A stretch of DNA of 64,000 bases from Hyphomicrobiales bacterium (GTDB lineage: Bacteria > Pseudomonadota > Alphaproteobacteria > Rhizobiales > Methyloligellaceae). Position 1 is the first letter of the stretch. The number at the start of each line of letters is the position of its first letter. The notes under the pieces are model-generated. The model did no database searches. It was not told the DNA's origin and worked only from the letters and a program-made list of their open reading frames with translations. This document shows positions 17,324 to 25,530 of this stretch, in pieces. Both the position numbers and the translations under genes were made by a program. Location: contig JAJFHP010000001.1 of the NCBI GenBank assembly GCA_021775555.1, positions 26,429 to 90,428 on the forward strand. Direction: 5' to 3'.

Positions 17324-17375
17324 CACACTGTTCCGAAATCAACCTTTGGTCAAAATAACAAAGTGGAGATGGACA

Positions 17376-18620
17376 ATGATTGGGGGACTTAAGCAAACGA
17401 CAAGTCGTTTAGCCATTGCTGCTGCGGCCGGTTTGTTCACGGGCGGCATTGCCCTGACACCAGTCCAAGCGGCGGATTTGGGCGGCGACTGCTGTGCAGA
17501 CCTCGAAGAGCGTGTGGCTGAACTTGAAGCTACGACAGTACGCAAGGGCAACCGTAAGGTTTCCGTGAAGCTGTCGGGCCAGGTCAATCGCTTGGTTATG
17601 CACTGGGATGACGGATTTGATGAAGACGTGTTCTTCACGGACAACGAAATCTCGAACACGCGTTTCCGCCTTACCGGTAGCGCAACGATTAGCCCGGGCC
17701 GGACCGCAGGGTTCCGTATCGAGCAGGATATCAATATCGCCAACAACTCATCGGTTGTTTCGAATTGTGGCACGACGATCGGTGGCAGGTGTCAGCCTAT
17801 TGCCAATCAGGAAGGCAACAACACTACCAATAACGATATCGACACCCGCTATATGGATCTCTGGTTCAAGGACGACAGAGCTGGCAAGCTCAGCCTTGGC
17901 AAGGGCGACATGGCCTCTAATGGCACTTCGCAGGTTGACCTGTCCGGAACGGGTGTTGCGACCTATTCAGCTTCTTCCGATATCGGCGGGAACTTCCATT
18001 TCCGCGTTTCGGGTACTGGTGCTGACTCAGGCGTGACCCTTGGTACGGCTATTAGTGATCTTGATGGTGCAAGCCGTCAGAATCGTATTCGTTACGATAC
18101 GCCGTCTCTCGGTGGGTTCACGTTCTCAACCAGTTATGCTGCTGATGACATGGCCGATGTTGCTGTTCGCTTTAAGAAAGAGTGGAACAGTGTCCGGTGT
18201 GCAGCGGCGCTTGGTTATTTTCATGATACCAACGAGAAGAATGATGATTTCTACATCACCAGCACCTCGGGTTCGTGCATTCATACACCGTCTGGTATCA
18301 ACCTGACCCTCGGTTGGGCTGATAAGGACAATGGGAACTCTTCCACCCTTGATCAGGAATGGTTCTATGCCAAGCTTGGCATCTCTCGCCGGTGGAATTC
18401 TCACGGCAAGACCAGCATCTCGATTTCGTATGGTGAGTCTGATAATGTAACTGCTCTCCAAGGTTCGGGTGAAGCTACGGCGCTCGCGATCGTTCAGAAT
18501 ATCGATTCGGCAGCGCTTGAGATTTACGCAGCTTGGATTCACAACGAATATGACGACAACACAGCAACGAACTTCGAAGATCTTGACTTCGTTATTGCTG
18601 GTGCTCGGATGAGGTTCTAA
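17376..18620 (+). CDS. Alphaproteobacterial outer-membrane porin
   Basis: A 414-residue protein from the ATG at 17376, which has GGAG seven bases upstream; the longer frame starts with TTG. A signal peptide (hydrophobic core A-I-A-A-A-A-G-L-F-T-G-G-I-A-L, cleavage after V-Q-A) is followed by a short coiled coil (C-C-A-D-L-E-E-R-V-A-E-L-E-A) and then a beta-barrel with alternating aromatic residues, beginning V-S-V-K-L-S-G-Q-V-N-R. The C-terminus ends in the typical outer-membrane signature with a final Phe (G-A-R-M-R-F) that BamA recognises. The short N-terminal coiled coil may form a periplasmic trimer stalk, as in similar porins. A strong terminator follows the stop codon, so the gene is monocistronic. 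Confidence 0.9.
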   Translation: MIGGLKQTTSRLAIAAAAGLFTGGIALTPVQAADLGGDCCADLEERVAELEATTVRKGNRKVSVKLSGQVNRLVMHWDDGFDEDVFFTDNEISNTRFRLTGSATISPGRTAGFRIEQDINIANNSSVVSNCGTTIGGRCQPIANQEGNNTTNNDIDTRYMDLWFKDDRAGKLSLGKGDMASNGTSQVDLSGTGVATYSASSDIGGNFHFRVSGTGADSGVTLGTAISDLDGASRQNRIRYDTPSLGGFTFSTSYAADDMADVAVRFKKEWNSVRCAAALGYFHDTNEKNDDFYITSTSGSCIHTPSGINLTLGWADKDNGNSSTLDQEWFYAKLGISRRWNSHGKTSISISYGESDNVTALQGSGEATALAIVQNIDSAALEIYAAWIHNEYDDNTATNFEDLDFVIAGARMRF

Positions 18621-18650
18621 GCTTAAAGCTTAAAACTTCGACATGAATTG

Positions 18651-18682
18651 GAAGCCGTCCCTTCGGGGGCGGCTTCTTTTTT
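18651..18682 (+). terminator. Rho-independent terminator of the porin gene
   Basis: Stem GAAGCCGTCCC / GGGGCGGCTTC (11 pairs including one T-G wobble) with the stable TTCG loop, followed by TTTTTT. It lies 30 bases after the porin stop codon. Confidence 0.93.
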
Positions 18683-18881
18683 GCTATCAGGCCTTTGTGA
18701 GTGAATGCTTTTCGTTGCTGAGAGTGAGTCAGCACGGCCCAATCCAACAGTGGCAAAACAGCCACGCCTGGAAAATACCCCTCAGAAAATCTTCAGCATT
18801 AGCAATGCCTTAACTGGCAATGCAACATGCTTGCATTCGACTGCGCATGAGATCATCTTATGAGGCAGAGGAGGATTACAG

Positions 18882-19268
18882 GTGACAGGCAAAAGCACTG
18901 CACTTATTGCTGGCGTGTTTGCTCTGTGGGCCATCGGCTCAGGGACCGCGCACGCATTTGAGCAGAAATTGCTGCAGCCGACACCTGTGCCAGCCGTGCC
19001 TGCGCCCGCACTCTCGCCAACAGAACCGGCAGCACCTGCCAATCGCACCTTGTCCCTGGAAGAAATTGCGAAAGATGCCAAGCCTGAAAAGACGGGCAGG
19101 GGTATCAAGCTCCCGGGGATCAGAAAACTGTCTATCCCCAAGCTCAATTTCGGCCTCGATCTGATGTATGGAAACTCTGAACCCAGTGATACAGAGCTTG
19201 GTTTTTCCTCCGAGCAGGATGGTGATGAGGACGTAACCATCATGGGCAAGGTCAAGCGCCGCTTCTGA
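18882..19268 (+). CDS. Small secreted protein of unknown function
   Basis: A 128-residue frame starting at GTG, with an excellent Shine-Dalgarno (GAGGAGG) at the correct spacing. A signal peptide (T-A-L-I-A-G-V-F-A-L-W-A-I-G then cleavage after A-H-A) is followed by a Pro/Ala-rich spacer (about 32-52) and a C-terminal part with two parallel motifs, I-K-L-P-G-I-R-K-L and I-P-K-L-N-F-G-L-D-L-M-Y-G. The tail G-K-V-K-R-R-F ends in Phe. I do not recognise the family. The ribosome-binding site and signal peptide support it over a longer minus-strand frame across the same bases. It lies between the porin and phosphatidylcholine synthase, so a cell-envelope role is plausible. Confidence 0.7.
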   Translation: MTGKSTALIAGVFALWAIGSGTAHAFEQKLLQPTPVPAVPAPALSPTEPAAPANRTLSLEEIAKDAKPEKTGRGIKLPGIRKLSIPKLNFGLDLMYGNSEPSDTELGFSSEQDGDEDVTIMGKVKRRF

Positions 19269-19445
19269 CAGGCGTCCACATCGTCCAATGGGGCGGCACT
19301 TTCTAAAAAAACGGTTTTGGAAGATATTATTGCTCTGTGTGCAGCCGGGGATCTGTGGGCATGTGCATGACAATGAGACCTGCGGAAAAAAGCAGCACTA
19401 AGTGCATAAGGTAATTGAAACATCCGAACAGGAAGGAGGGATTCG

Positions 19446-20159
19446 ATGCCTGCCAGAATTATCGCAGGTTTCGCTGTCCACATCCTGACAGCCTCAGGTG
19501 CCGTATGCGGTCTGATCGCATTGCATCATGCGGTGCTGCATGAATGGATGCAGACCTTTTCGTGGCTTGGGGTGGCCGTGATTATTGACGCGATCGACGG
19601 TCCGATCGCCCGCAAAGTACAGGTTGAACTCGTTCTGCCTCGTTTCAGTGGCGCCCGGCTAGATCTGGTGGTGGATTATTTCAATTATTGCGTCATACCG
19701 GCGTTTATCGTGATGGAAAGCGGGCGTGCGGGTTCGGATTACGGCCTGCTGGCCGGAGCGATCATTCTATTAAGTTCGCTATTTCATTTCTCGGATATCC
19801 AAAGCAAGACGAAAGACGGGTTTTTCGTAGGATTTCCAACGCTCTGGAATGTCGTTTGCCTCTATTTATTTGTCTTCGATCTGGGTGTTGCAGCTACTCT
19901 GGCCGTCATCCTGGCGCTGGCCATAGCGACGTTCATCCCTGTGAAGTGGGTTCATCCAGTGCGCGTGCAGCGGTGGCGAGGACTCACCATGGGCCTGACG
20001 TTTATTTGGGCAGCGTCCGCTCTTTATGAAGTGAGTCGTAATTTTCCTGCCACACTGCCAGCCCAAGCGATATTTGCCGTGACGGCGATTTATTACCTGT
20101 CTCTAGGTGTGTTCCGTACACTCGAGGAGCGGTATTTCAGCAAAGACACGTCCGTGTAA
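19446..20159 (+). CDS. pcs: Phosphatidylcholine synthase (CDP-diacylglycerol-choline O-phosphatidyltransferase)
   Basis: A 237-residue polytopic membrane protein of the CDP-alcohol phosphatidyltransferase superfamily. The catalytic signature D-G-x2-A-R-x(n)-G-x3-D-x3-D is visible as D-A-I-D-G-P-I-A-R followed by F-S-G-A-R-L-D-L-V-V-D. The total length, the long gap in the motif and the following F-N-Y-C-V-I-P-A-F are typical of Pcs, which makes phosphatidylcholine from CDP-diacylglycerol and free choline at the inner membrane. About eight hydrophobic segments are visible. The start ATG has a strong GGAGGG upstream. Presence of Pcs fits bacteria that live with eukaryotes or in choline-containing waters. 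Confidence 0.93.
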   Translation: MPARIIAGFAVHILTASGAVCGLIALHHAVLHEWMQTFSWLGVAVIIDAIDGPIARKVQVELVLPRFSGARLDLVVDYFNYCVIPAFIVMESGRAGSDYGLLAGAIILLSSLFHFSDIQSKTKDGFFVGFPTLWNVVCLYLFVFDLGVAATLAVILALAIATFIPVKWVHPVRVQRWRGLTMGLTFIWAASALYEVSRNFPATLPAQAIFAVTAIYYLSLGVFRTLEERYFSKDTSV

Positions 20160-20288
20160 AGCCGGTATCCTGGGAATATTCCAGGCAACAAATGTTGGAC
20201 GTATTGATTTGACTGCGTTATGAGCGATGATCCGGGCGCTACTCATTGTGCCAATGCCCAAAGATAAATTTTCCAGGTATTACGCACT

Positions 20289-21020
20289 ATGATCGATTGG
20301 CTCTTTGATCCGACAATCTGGGCGAGCCTCGTGACCCTCACCGCGATGGAAATCGTGCTGGGAATTGACAATGTGGTTTTCATTTCCGTCATCGTGGCAC
20401 GGTTGGAGCCGCGCCATCGTGAGAAAATCAGGCAAGTAGGTTTGGGCTTGGCATTGCTGTTTCGCGTGATGCTGCTGTTTGCAATTACCTGGTTGATCGG
20501 ATTGACCCAGCCCGTGTTCACTCTTTTTGAGCACCAGGTATCATGGCGCGACCTGATCTTGATTGCCGGAGGATTGTTCCTGCTGGCCAAAGCCACCAGG
20601 GAAATTCACGAAAGTATCGAAGATGGCAATGGCGATGGAATGACGAAGAACGTCTCAGGCGGTTTCTGGGGCTTTATACTTCAGATTGCAATTATCGATC
20701 TGGTCTTTTCCGTCGATTCGATCATTACAGCGATCGGCATGGCGGAGCATGTCGAGGTCATGATCGCGGCAGTCATAATTTCCATGTTTGTCATGTATCT
20801 GGCATCAGGACCGGTGTCGGATTTCGTCGAACGCCATCCGACAACGCGAATGTTGGCTCTGAGCTTTTTGTTCCTGATTGGCGCGGCGCTCGTAGCCGAT
20901 GGTATGGCGTTCCACATTCCGCGCGGATACATCTATTTCGCTATGGGCTTTGCGGCAATGGTCGAAACCATGAATGTCTGGTCTCAGAGCCGGCGTCGCA
21001 GAAAATCCGGGAAAAAATAG
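20289..21020 (+). CDS. TerC-family integral membrane protein
   Basis: A 243-residue TerC/Alx/YkoY-family protein. The hallmark acidic membrane motifs are present: E-I-V-L-G-I-D-N-V-V-F near the N-terminus and D-L-V-F-S-V-D-S-I-I-T-A in the centre, with the neighbouring G-x-A-L-V-A-D-G block. Seven or so membrane segments are visible. Members export metal ions (notably manganese in several bacteria) or support metal loading of exported proteins. In other species a yybP-ykoY manganese riboswitch often precedes such genes; I saw no such element in the 129-base leader. The ATG has only a weak ribosome-binding site. Confidence 0.9.
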   Translation: MIDWLFDPTIWASLVTLTAMEIVLGIDNVVFISVIVARLEPRHREKIRQVGLGLALLFRVMLLFAITWLIGLTQPVFTLFEHQVSWRDLILIAGGLFLLAKATREIHESIEDGNGDGMTKNVSGGFWGFILQIAIIDLVFSVDSIITAIGMAEHVEVMIAAVIISMFVMYLASGPVSDFVERHPTTRMLALSFLFLIGAALVADGMAFHIPRGYIYFAMGFAAMVETMNVWSQSRRRRKSGKK

Positions 21021-21428
21021 AATCGCGGACCAGGAATAATCGCATACATGCCTTCTTGCACTCGTCTGGTCGCGGATAATGGGCAATATCAGCCGTTATC
21101 CGGGCAATAATGTGCCAGCACGGTGCACATCAACCCGTGACACATGATGCAATCGCCTGCCTGCTCCTGATGTTTTTCAGGCAAGAAGGCGTGTGGCCAA
21201 TGTTTCTTAAAATTATATATATTTAAATATTTCAATGACATACGAGTGAATCCTGAATGATCAATCAAGGAATACTCCTGAAATTTATTCCTATATGGCC
21301 TGGTGATTGCAGGATGGTCGGGCAATGCGCGTCTGCAAATTCGTAAGCCGTGACAAAAAATCGACATTATTGCAGTGCGGTATCTCGCGCTGCATCGCAA
21401 TAGAATTGAAATAACAAGGGGCATACCC
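21021..21428. other. Intergenic region between terC and the DUF995-like gene
   Basis: No convincing gene. A stem CGGATAA / TTATCCG (about 21074-21102) follows terC, without a T-run. A second hairpin built from TGCCTG / CAGGCA lies near 21159-21184. An AT-rich tract with ATATATA follows near 21215-21235. A minus-strand frame here (21089-21613) runs over the signal peptide of the next gene and looks spurious. Confidence 0.6.
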
Positions 21429-21818
21429 ATGAAACGGATTTTTCTTTTCGCCGCTCTGGCCGGTTTCGCAACAACAGCCACCCAGGCGGCCAATTTTGGC
21501 GAATTGAAAGGACCAGCCGTTCGCAAAGCTCTCTCGGGAAAGACGGTATATCTGAGCGCAAGCGGTATTGTTCTGCCAATCAAATACCGGACCAACGGGA
21601 CGATGAGTGGCAACCTGAAAGCTTCCGCCGCAGCATTTACAGGTGGTGCATCGGCTCAGGATTCGGGTCGCTGGTGGATTGCCAAGGACCAGTTGTGCCA
21701 GCAATGGAAGCGCTGGCAGGGCGGCAAGTCATGGTGCTACAAGCTTTCACGCCAGGGGCAGAATGTGGTCTGGGTGCGTAACGATGGACGGCGCGGCACT
21801 GCGCGCATCAGCAGTTAG
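21429..21818 (+). CDS. Secreted DUF995-like protein
   Basis: A 129-residue protein with a clear signal peptide (M-K-R-I-F-L-F-A-A-L-A-G-F, cleavage after T-Q-A). The mature part has the pattern L-S-G-K-T-V-Y, an aromatic/glycine region, S-G-R-W-W-I, a cysteine in Q-L-C-Q-Q-W and another in S-W-C-Y-K-L, then G-R-R-G-T-A. This layout, with two cysteines and repeated tryptophans, resembles DUF995-type small periplasmic proteins of Hyphomicrobiales; the function is unknown. The ATG at 21429 is preferred because AAGGGG lies six bases upstream; the longest frame begins 54 bases earlier at an unsupported codon. Confidence 0.7.
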   Translation: MKRIFLFAALAGFATTATQAANFGELKGPAVRKALSGKTVYLSASGIVLPIKYRTNGTMSGNLKASAAAFTGGASAQDSGRWWIAKDQLCQQWKRWQGGKSWCYKLSRQGQNVVWVRNDGRRGTARISS

Positions 21819-21878
21819 ACTGACCTGTCCGTACAAAACCTGATGTTTCAGTCACGCAGAACCGCATGCAGTCCCTTG

Positions 21879-23429
21879 CTAGGACCTGGGTTCATCTCTG
21901 GCTGCGTGTAGCCATTTCTCATAGGGATCTGAGCAACCTCTGTCATCGCTGATATTAAGGCAAGTACTTGATGGCAATTTGAGTTGGCTGAATTCGACCA
22001 ACCTGCCGAGGGTCGTTTGCGGATCCTCAACCATCTCCTCATACTGGACGAGCATGGCTTGATTCCCAAGCTTTTCCAACCAGTTATCAATCATCTGGTA
22101 ATACTGCGAAATGTACTCGTATATATCAGGAATATTGTAGGCGAATTGGTTGCTGTTGGATTTGTAGAGTTTGCTGAAGATACGCAGCGCGAGATCATCC
22201 TCATCCCTTTTCCTGAAGATAAAGCGTGCATCGGGAACACATTCTACCAGGCGCCCGACATCGTAGATTGCACCGGGGTGCGTGACTGTGAGCACGCGAG
22301 CGTCTCCGGCAACGGTCTTTAATTTAGAATGATATATGTCGGAAATTGAACCGTTGAGTTCTGCTGGAAGATTTGCAAGCAAGTCCACCGTTAGCAATCC
22401 TGCACGCTGCGAAGCGAGGGTTGCAGTGGATGTGGCAATCTTGTTTTCGTATCCCACTTTGACACCGTCTATAGATGCAAAGAGGCTTTCAAGAGAAGTC
22501 TTGCCGGCGCGGGAAGGTCCCAGGATGAAAAGCGATATGGGGGTCTGGCTGTCTTTTACTCTGGTCGGTCCTGGCATTGGCGGCTCCCAGCCCATGGCCG
22601 TTTCAACAAACGCTTTTCCCTGTTCGAAATATGTTTTTCGCTGTTCTTGAGTGTCTTCGGCAATCTGACTGTTTACGTCGGTCCAGCAGCACCAGGCGTC
22701 TTCATAATGTCCATCCTTATGAAGCAGGGTGCCTCGCGCATAAGCGATATGATGCGGAGTTGCCTCCCATTCGTCCGTTTGCGCAGGTCCCAGTTCTTCA
22801 ATAGCCGTCAGCAAATCCACGCCAGTGGGAGAGGGTGGTAACTGACTCAACGTATAGTAGGTAAGGGCCTTATGGTCGCGGGAAAGCGGTGTTTGAAGGG
22901 CGACCGTAAGTGTTTGCACGGCGTCGTCGAAGCGTTCCAGCATCACATAGCAAATGGCGAGATCAATAGCCGCACTTGAATAGCCGGGGTCCCTGGCCAA
23001 TGTCATTTTATAATACTCGGCTGCGGAAGCGTGATGGGACTGATTCTGGCGTGCAGACCCGAGCAAGTAGAGTATTTTTGGATTATCACCGTTGAGTATC
23101 AGCGCTTGTTCAAGGCACCGGAAGCCACATTCATTTGCGCCGAGTTGCAGATAAACACTGCCGAGATTGTACAGGGTAGACCAGTCCCTGGGGTTCAGCA
23201 TGACCGCTCTTTGCAGGTGAGGGTAAGCTGCCGCCCAGTCCTGGTTCTCCATATGGATCAGGCCCAGGGAATACAATGCTGCGGTATAATCCGGGTTTTG
23301 ATCCAGAAGCAGCTCATATATTTTCCGTGCCTGATCCCTTTCACCGGCATCTCGCAGACGATCAGCCATGAGCAGTGACTTGTGGGCGTCTCTGACTTCT
23401 GAAATGGTATATTGAGGTGTTTGACTCAT
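21879..23429 (-). CDS. TPR protein with C-terminal sulfotransferase-like P-loop domain (copy 1)
   Basis: A 516-residue protein. Residues about 15-260 contain TPR helices (N-P-D-Y-T-A-A-L-Y-S-L-G-L-I and N-P-R-D-W-S-T-L-Y-N-L-G are repeat units). Residues about 297-516 resemble the TPR-linked Sulfotransfer_3 family: a P-loop, a later R-F-I-F-R-K-R-D, and Y-E-E-M-V-E-D-P near the end. The P-loop reads G-P-S-R-A-G-K-T (304-311), an exact GxxxxGK[ST] Walker A pattern, where sulfotransferases normally read P-R-S-G-T-T. It could therefore bind PAPS, ATP or GTP. The ATG at 23429 is preceded by GAGAGAT; the longer frame starts at TTG. It is the divergent paralogue of the gene at 23641. Confidence 0.75.
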   Translation of the reverse strand: MSQTPQYTISEVRDAHKSLLMADRLRDAGERDQARKIYELLLDQNPDYTAALYSLGLIHMENQDWAAAYPHLQRAVMLNPRDWSTLYNLGSVYLQLGANECGFRCLEQALILNGDNPKILYLLGSARQNQSHHASAAEYYKMTLARDPGYSSAAIDLAICYVMLERFDDAVQTLTVALQTPLSRDHKALTYYTLSQLPPSPTGVDLLTAIEELGPAQTDEWEATPHHIAYARGTLLHKDGHYEDAWCCWTDVNSQIAEDTQEQRKTYFEQGKAFVETAMGWEPPMPGPTRVKDSQTPISLFILGPSRAGKTSLESLFASIDGVKVGYENKIATSTATLASQRAGLLTVDLLANLPAELNGSISDIYHSKLKTVAGDARVLTVTHPGAIYDVGRLVECVPDARFIFRKRDEDDLALRIFSKLYKSNSNQFAYNIPDIYEYISQYYQMIDNWLEKLGNQAMLVQYEEMVEDPQTTLGRLVEFSQLKLPSSTCLNISDDRGCSDPYEKWLHAARDEPRS

Positions 23430-23640
23430 CTTATCTCTCAAATTTCAGTCTGCCGGACAGTCTCAATTATCTATCCCGTTTGCCAGGTAAGATAACACTT
23501 CATGATATGTGCAAGTGGTTAGACTGAAACAGGGTTGGAAGTTAGGATGGTATCTTGAGGCAAAGTGCCATAACTCCCGAATAGAAAATCAACTCTAATA
23601 GCGATAAAAATTATCGGCATAGCGGTGAAGAGTTTAGGTC

Positions 23641-25221
23641 ATGGTTCAGGACTCCGATGGTTCAGCTGGTGTTTGTCATGCATCTGAAGAGGCACACCGC
23701 AAGCTCGAAGAAGCCAAGCAGTTTTTACATAACGGGAAGTATCTCAATGCGAGGGATATCTGTCGCGAACTTCTTAAGGAGCATACCGAATATGTAAGCG
23801 CAATGATGCTTCTTGGTCAGGTGTATGTAGCGCTACAGGATTACAATGCAGCTTTACCGTGCTTCAGCCGGGCTGCAATGCTCAGTCCCAATGAGCCGTC
23901 AATATGCGCTCAGCTGGCTCAGAATTATTTTCATCTTGGCGCCGGGCAGATGGCACTCCATACAGCAGAACTAGCTCTCTCCCTACAGCCTCAGGACACG
24001 CTGGCCGACGAGGTTCATTTGCTTTTGGGAAGAGTTTATGCGCAGCAAGCCGATTTTGAACGCGCTGGAGAACATCTGGAAAAGGCACTTTCCATAAATC
24101 CTGAATTGAATGAGGCAACTCTGTTGCAGGTTCGGTGTTTACTGGAGCTGGGGGAGTGGGACAAAGCTGCAAATGCATATGCATCCATTCCTGAGGGCAA
24201 TTTGTCACTGATGGAGCGCTCCTGGATCGTTTTCAAGCTTGCAGGTCACGCCGATACTGGCGCTGCAAAAGATATCCTCGTGCGAATTGAAGAGCTGTCA
24301 GGTGAGGGAGCAATAATCGACGATAAGAAGCAGCGAACACTCTTCGAAGCACGTCTTGAACTTGCAAGGGCTTCAATTCATGAAGTACAGGAGAAGCATA
24401 AGGCGGCCTGGAAAGCGTTGAAGGCTGGCAATATACCGATGCATAAGCTCTATGCGGGAGACTATGTGAAGAGCAAGAGCCAGTTAAGTCATACACTTAG
24501 ACGTGCGGCTGGATGGAATTTCGCAGGAGCTGCTGCAATTCCTGATGGAAGCAACCCGCCTTTGTCCCTGCTCATACTGGGACCTTCACAAGCCGGAAAA
24601 ACAATTCTGGAGAGACTGATCGGTGCCATTGAGGGAAGTAGACCCGGCCACGAAAGCAATATAGTTCATACCGCCACGTCCCGGACATGCAACTCGGAAG
24701 GCTTAATGACGCTGCAGTTTCCAGGGCAGCTACCGAGATCAATCCATGAGGCACTCACTGAAACCTATGTGGACGAGCTCAGTTTGTGTGCGCCTGAAGC
24801 GAAACTTTTCACAATAACTCATCCAGGCATGATCATGGACCTAGGGCCGATTGCAGAGACCATTCCTAGAATGCGTGTGATTTTTGTCGACCGCGATGTC
24901 GATGACACTGCCTTTCGGATTTTCGGTAAGGTCGATGGTGGCGAAACCAGCTGTTTCGCCAACGATGTTGCCTGCATATACGAATATCTTGAAAGCTATA
25001 GACAGTTGACAGCTGCTTGGGCTGAATGTCTGCCGGGGCTCACCATGCGAGTGAGCTATGAGGAAATGATCTCCGATCCAAAAAAGATCCTGAAGCAGAT
25101 TGCCGAATTTTGTGATCTGCCTGTACCCAGAGGTAAACTGCCGGATATTGTTGATGATCGGGGATGTGCGAAGCCATACCTTGAACATCTCAAGTCGGCG
25201 AGGACTTCGAGCCAGAAATGA
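23641..25221 (+). CDS. TPR protein with C-terminal sulfotransferase-like P-loop domain (copy 2)
   Basis: A 526-residue paralogue of the divergent gene at 21879-23429. Residues about 15-180 hold TPR repeats, a helical linker follows to about 290, and the C-terminal third matches copy 1 motif by motif: L-I-L-G-P-S-Q-A-G-K-T (311-321), T-I-T-H-P-G-x-I, R-V-I-F-V-D-R-D-x-D-D, I-Y-E-Y-L, Y-E-E-M-I-S-D-P, and a shared ending D-D-R-G-C-A-K-P-Y. The same GxxxxGKT loop in both paralogues shows the substitution is not an error. There is no signal peptide. The two genes share a 211-base divergent promoter region. A hairpin with a short T-run lies 26 bases after the stop. Confidence 0.75.
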   Translation: MVQDSDGSAGVCHASEEAHRKLEEAKQFLHNGKYLNARDICRELLKEHTEYVSAMMLLGQVYVALQDYNAALPCFSRAAMLSPNEPSICAQLAQNYFHLGAGQMALHTAELALSLQPQDTLADEVHLLLGRVYAQQADFERAGEHLEKALSINPELNEATLLQVRCLLELGEWDKAANAYASIPEGNLSLMERSWIVFKLAGHADTGAAKDILVRIEELSGEGAIIDDKKQRTLFEARLELARASIHEVQEKHKAAWKALKAGNIPMHKLYAGDYVKSKSQLSHTLRRAAGWNFAGAAAIPDGSNPPLSLLILGPSQAGKTILERLIGAIEGSRPGHESNIVHTATSRTCNSEGLMTLQFPGQLPRSIHEALTETYVDELSLCAPEAKLFTITHPGMIMDLGPIAETIPRMRVIFVDRDVDDTAFRIFGKVDGGETSCFANDVACIYEYLESYRQLTAAWAECLPGLTMRVSYEEMISDPKKILKQIAEFCDLPVPRGKLPDIVDDRGCAKPYLEHLKSARTSSQK

Positions 25222-25246
25222 TGACGTTCATATTCATAGACGCAGC

Positions 25247-25299
25247 GAGCTATGTCATGATGAAATACATTCATATGACATCATATGCATAGCTCTTTC
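25247..25299 (+). terminator. Hairpin, probable terminator after TPR-sulfotransferase-like copy 2
   Basis: Outer stem GAGCTATG / CATAGCTC (25247-25254 and 25288-25295) continues into an imperfect inner stem CATGATG / CATCAT with a bulge, then TTTCT. The T-run is short, so termination efficiency is uncertain. Confidence 0.5.
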
Positions 25300-25383
25300 T
25301 GGTGATGTTGTTGGTAATGAGTGTCTTCCTCACATGCATCACAATAAATATTATAGGGAACTACACTGATATAATTTATGAAA

Positions 25384-25473
25384 TGGCGGATGGGGAGGGA
25401 TTCGAACCCCCGAGACGCTTGCACGCCTGCTGGTTTTCAAGACCAGTGCCTTCAACCACTCGGCCACCCATCC
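25384..25473 (-). tRNA. tRNA-Ser (anticodon TGA)
   Basis: Read on the minus strand it begins GGATGGGTGGCCGAGTGG and ends CCCCATCCGCCA, with a 7-pair acceptor stem GGATGGG / CCCATCC, discriminator G and an encoded CCA. The anticodon stem-loop is CTGGT-CTTGAAA-ACCAG with anticodon TGA (plus-strand 25437-25439), and a long variable arm (AGCAGGCGTGCAAGCGTCT) marks a class II tRNA of the serine type. The T-loop GGTTCGAATCC is canonical. It reads UCN serine codons. Confidence 0.97.
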
Positions 25474-25530
25474 AAGATCGATCTTAATGCCGGAAAACGA
25501 GCAAGACGTTAAGACCAAAATTAATTGGTT

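Larger units (their letters stand above)
16543..17375. other. Long intergenic region with AT-rich island between TPR/2OG copy 2 and the porin
   Basis: This 833-base gap separates divergent genes and holds no convincing gene. From left to right: the conserved element upstream of TPR/2OG copy 2 (16576-16638); ordinary sequence to about 16870; a strongly AT-rich tract from about 16877 to 17090; a direct repeat pair beginning at 17097 and 17280; and a plausible porin promoter (17294-17323). An open frame on the minus strand through the AT tract (16990-17217) has biased, repetitive composition and no family resemblance. Confidence 0.8.

Noticed and set aside
18782..19483. 233-codon minus-strand frame across the small secreted protein
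   Set aside because: The plus-strand gene in the same region has a strong Shine-Dalgarno and signal peptide; the minus frame also runs into pcs.
20160..20288. Possible yybP-ykoY manganese riboswitch before terC
   Set aside because: The leader is short and I cannot find the conserved loop sequences.
21089..21613. 174-codon minus-strand frame overlapping the DUF995-like gene
   Set aside because: It lies over a clear signal-peptide gene and looks like composition-driven sequence.
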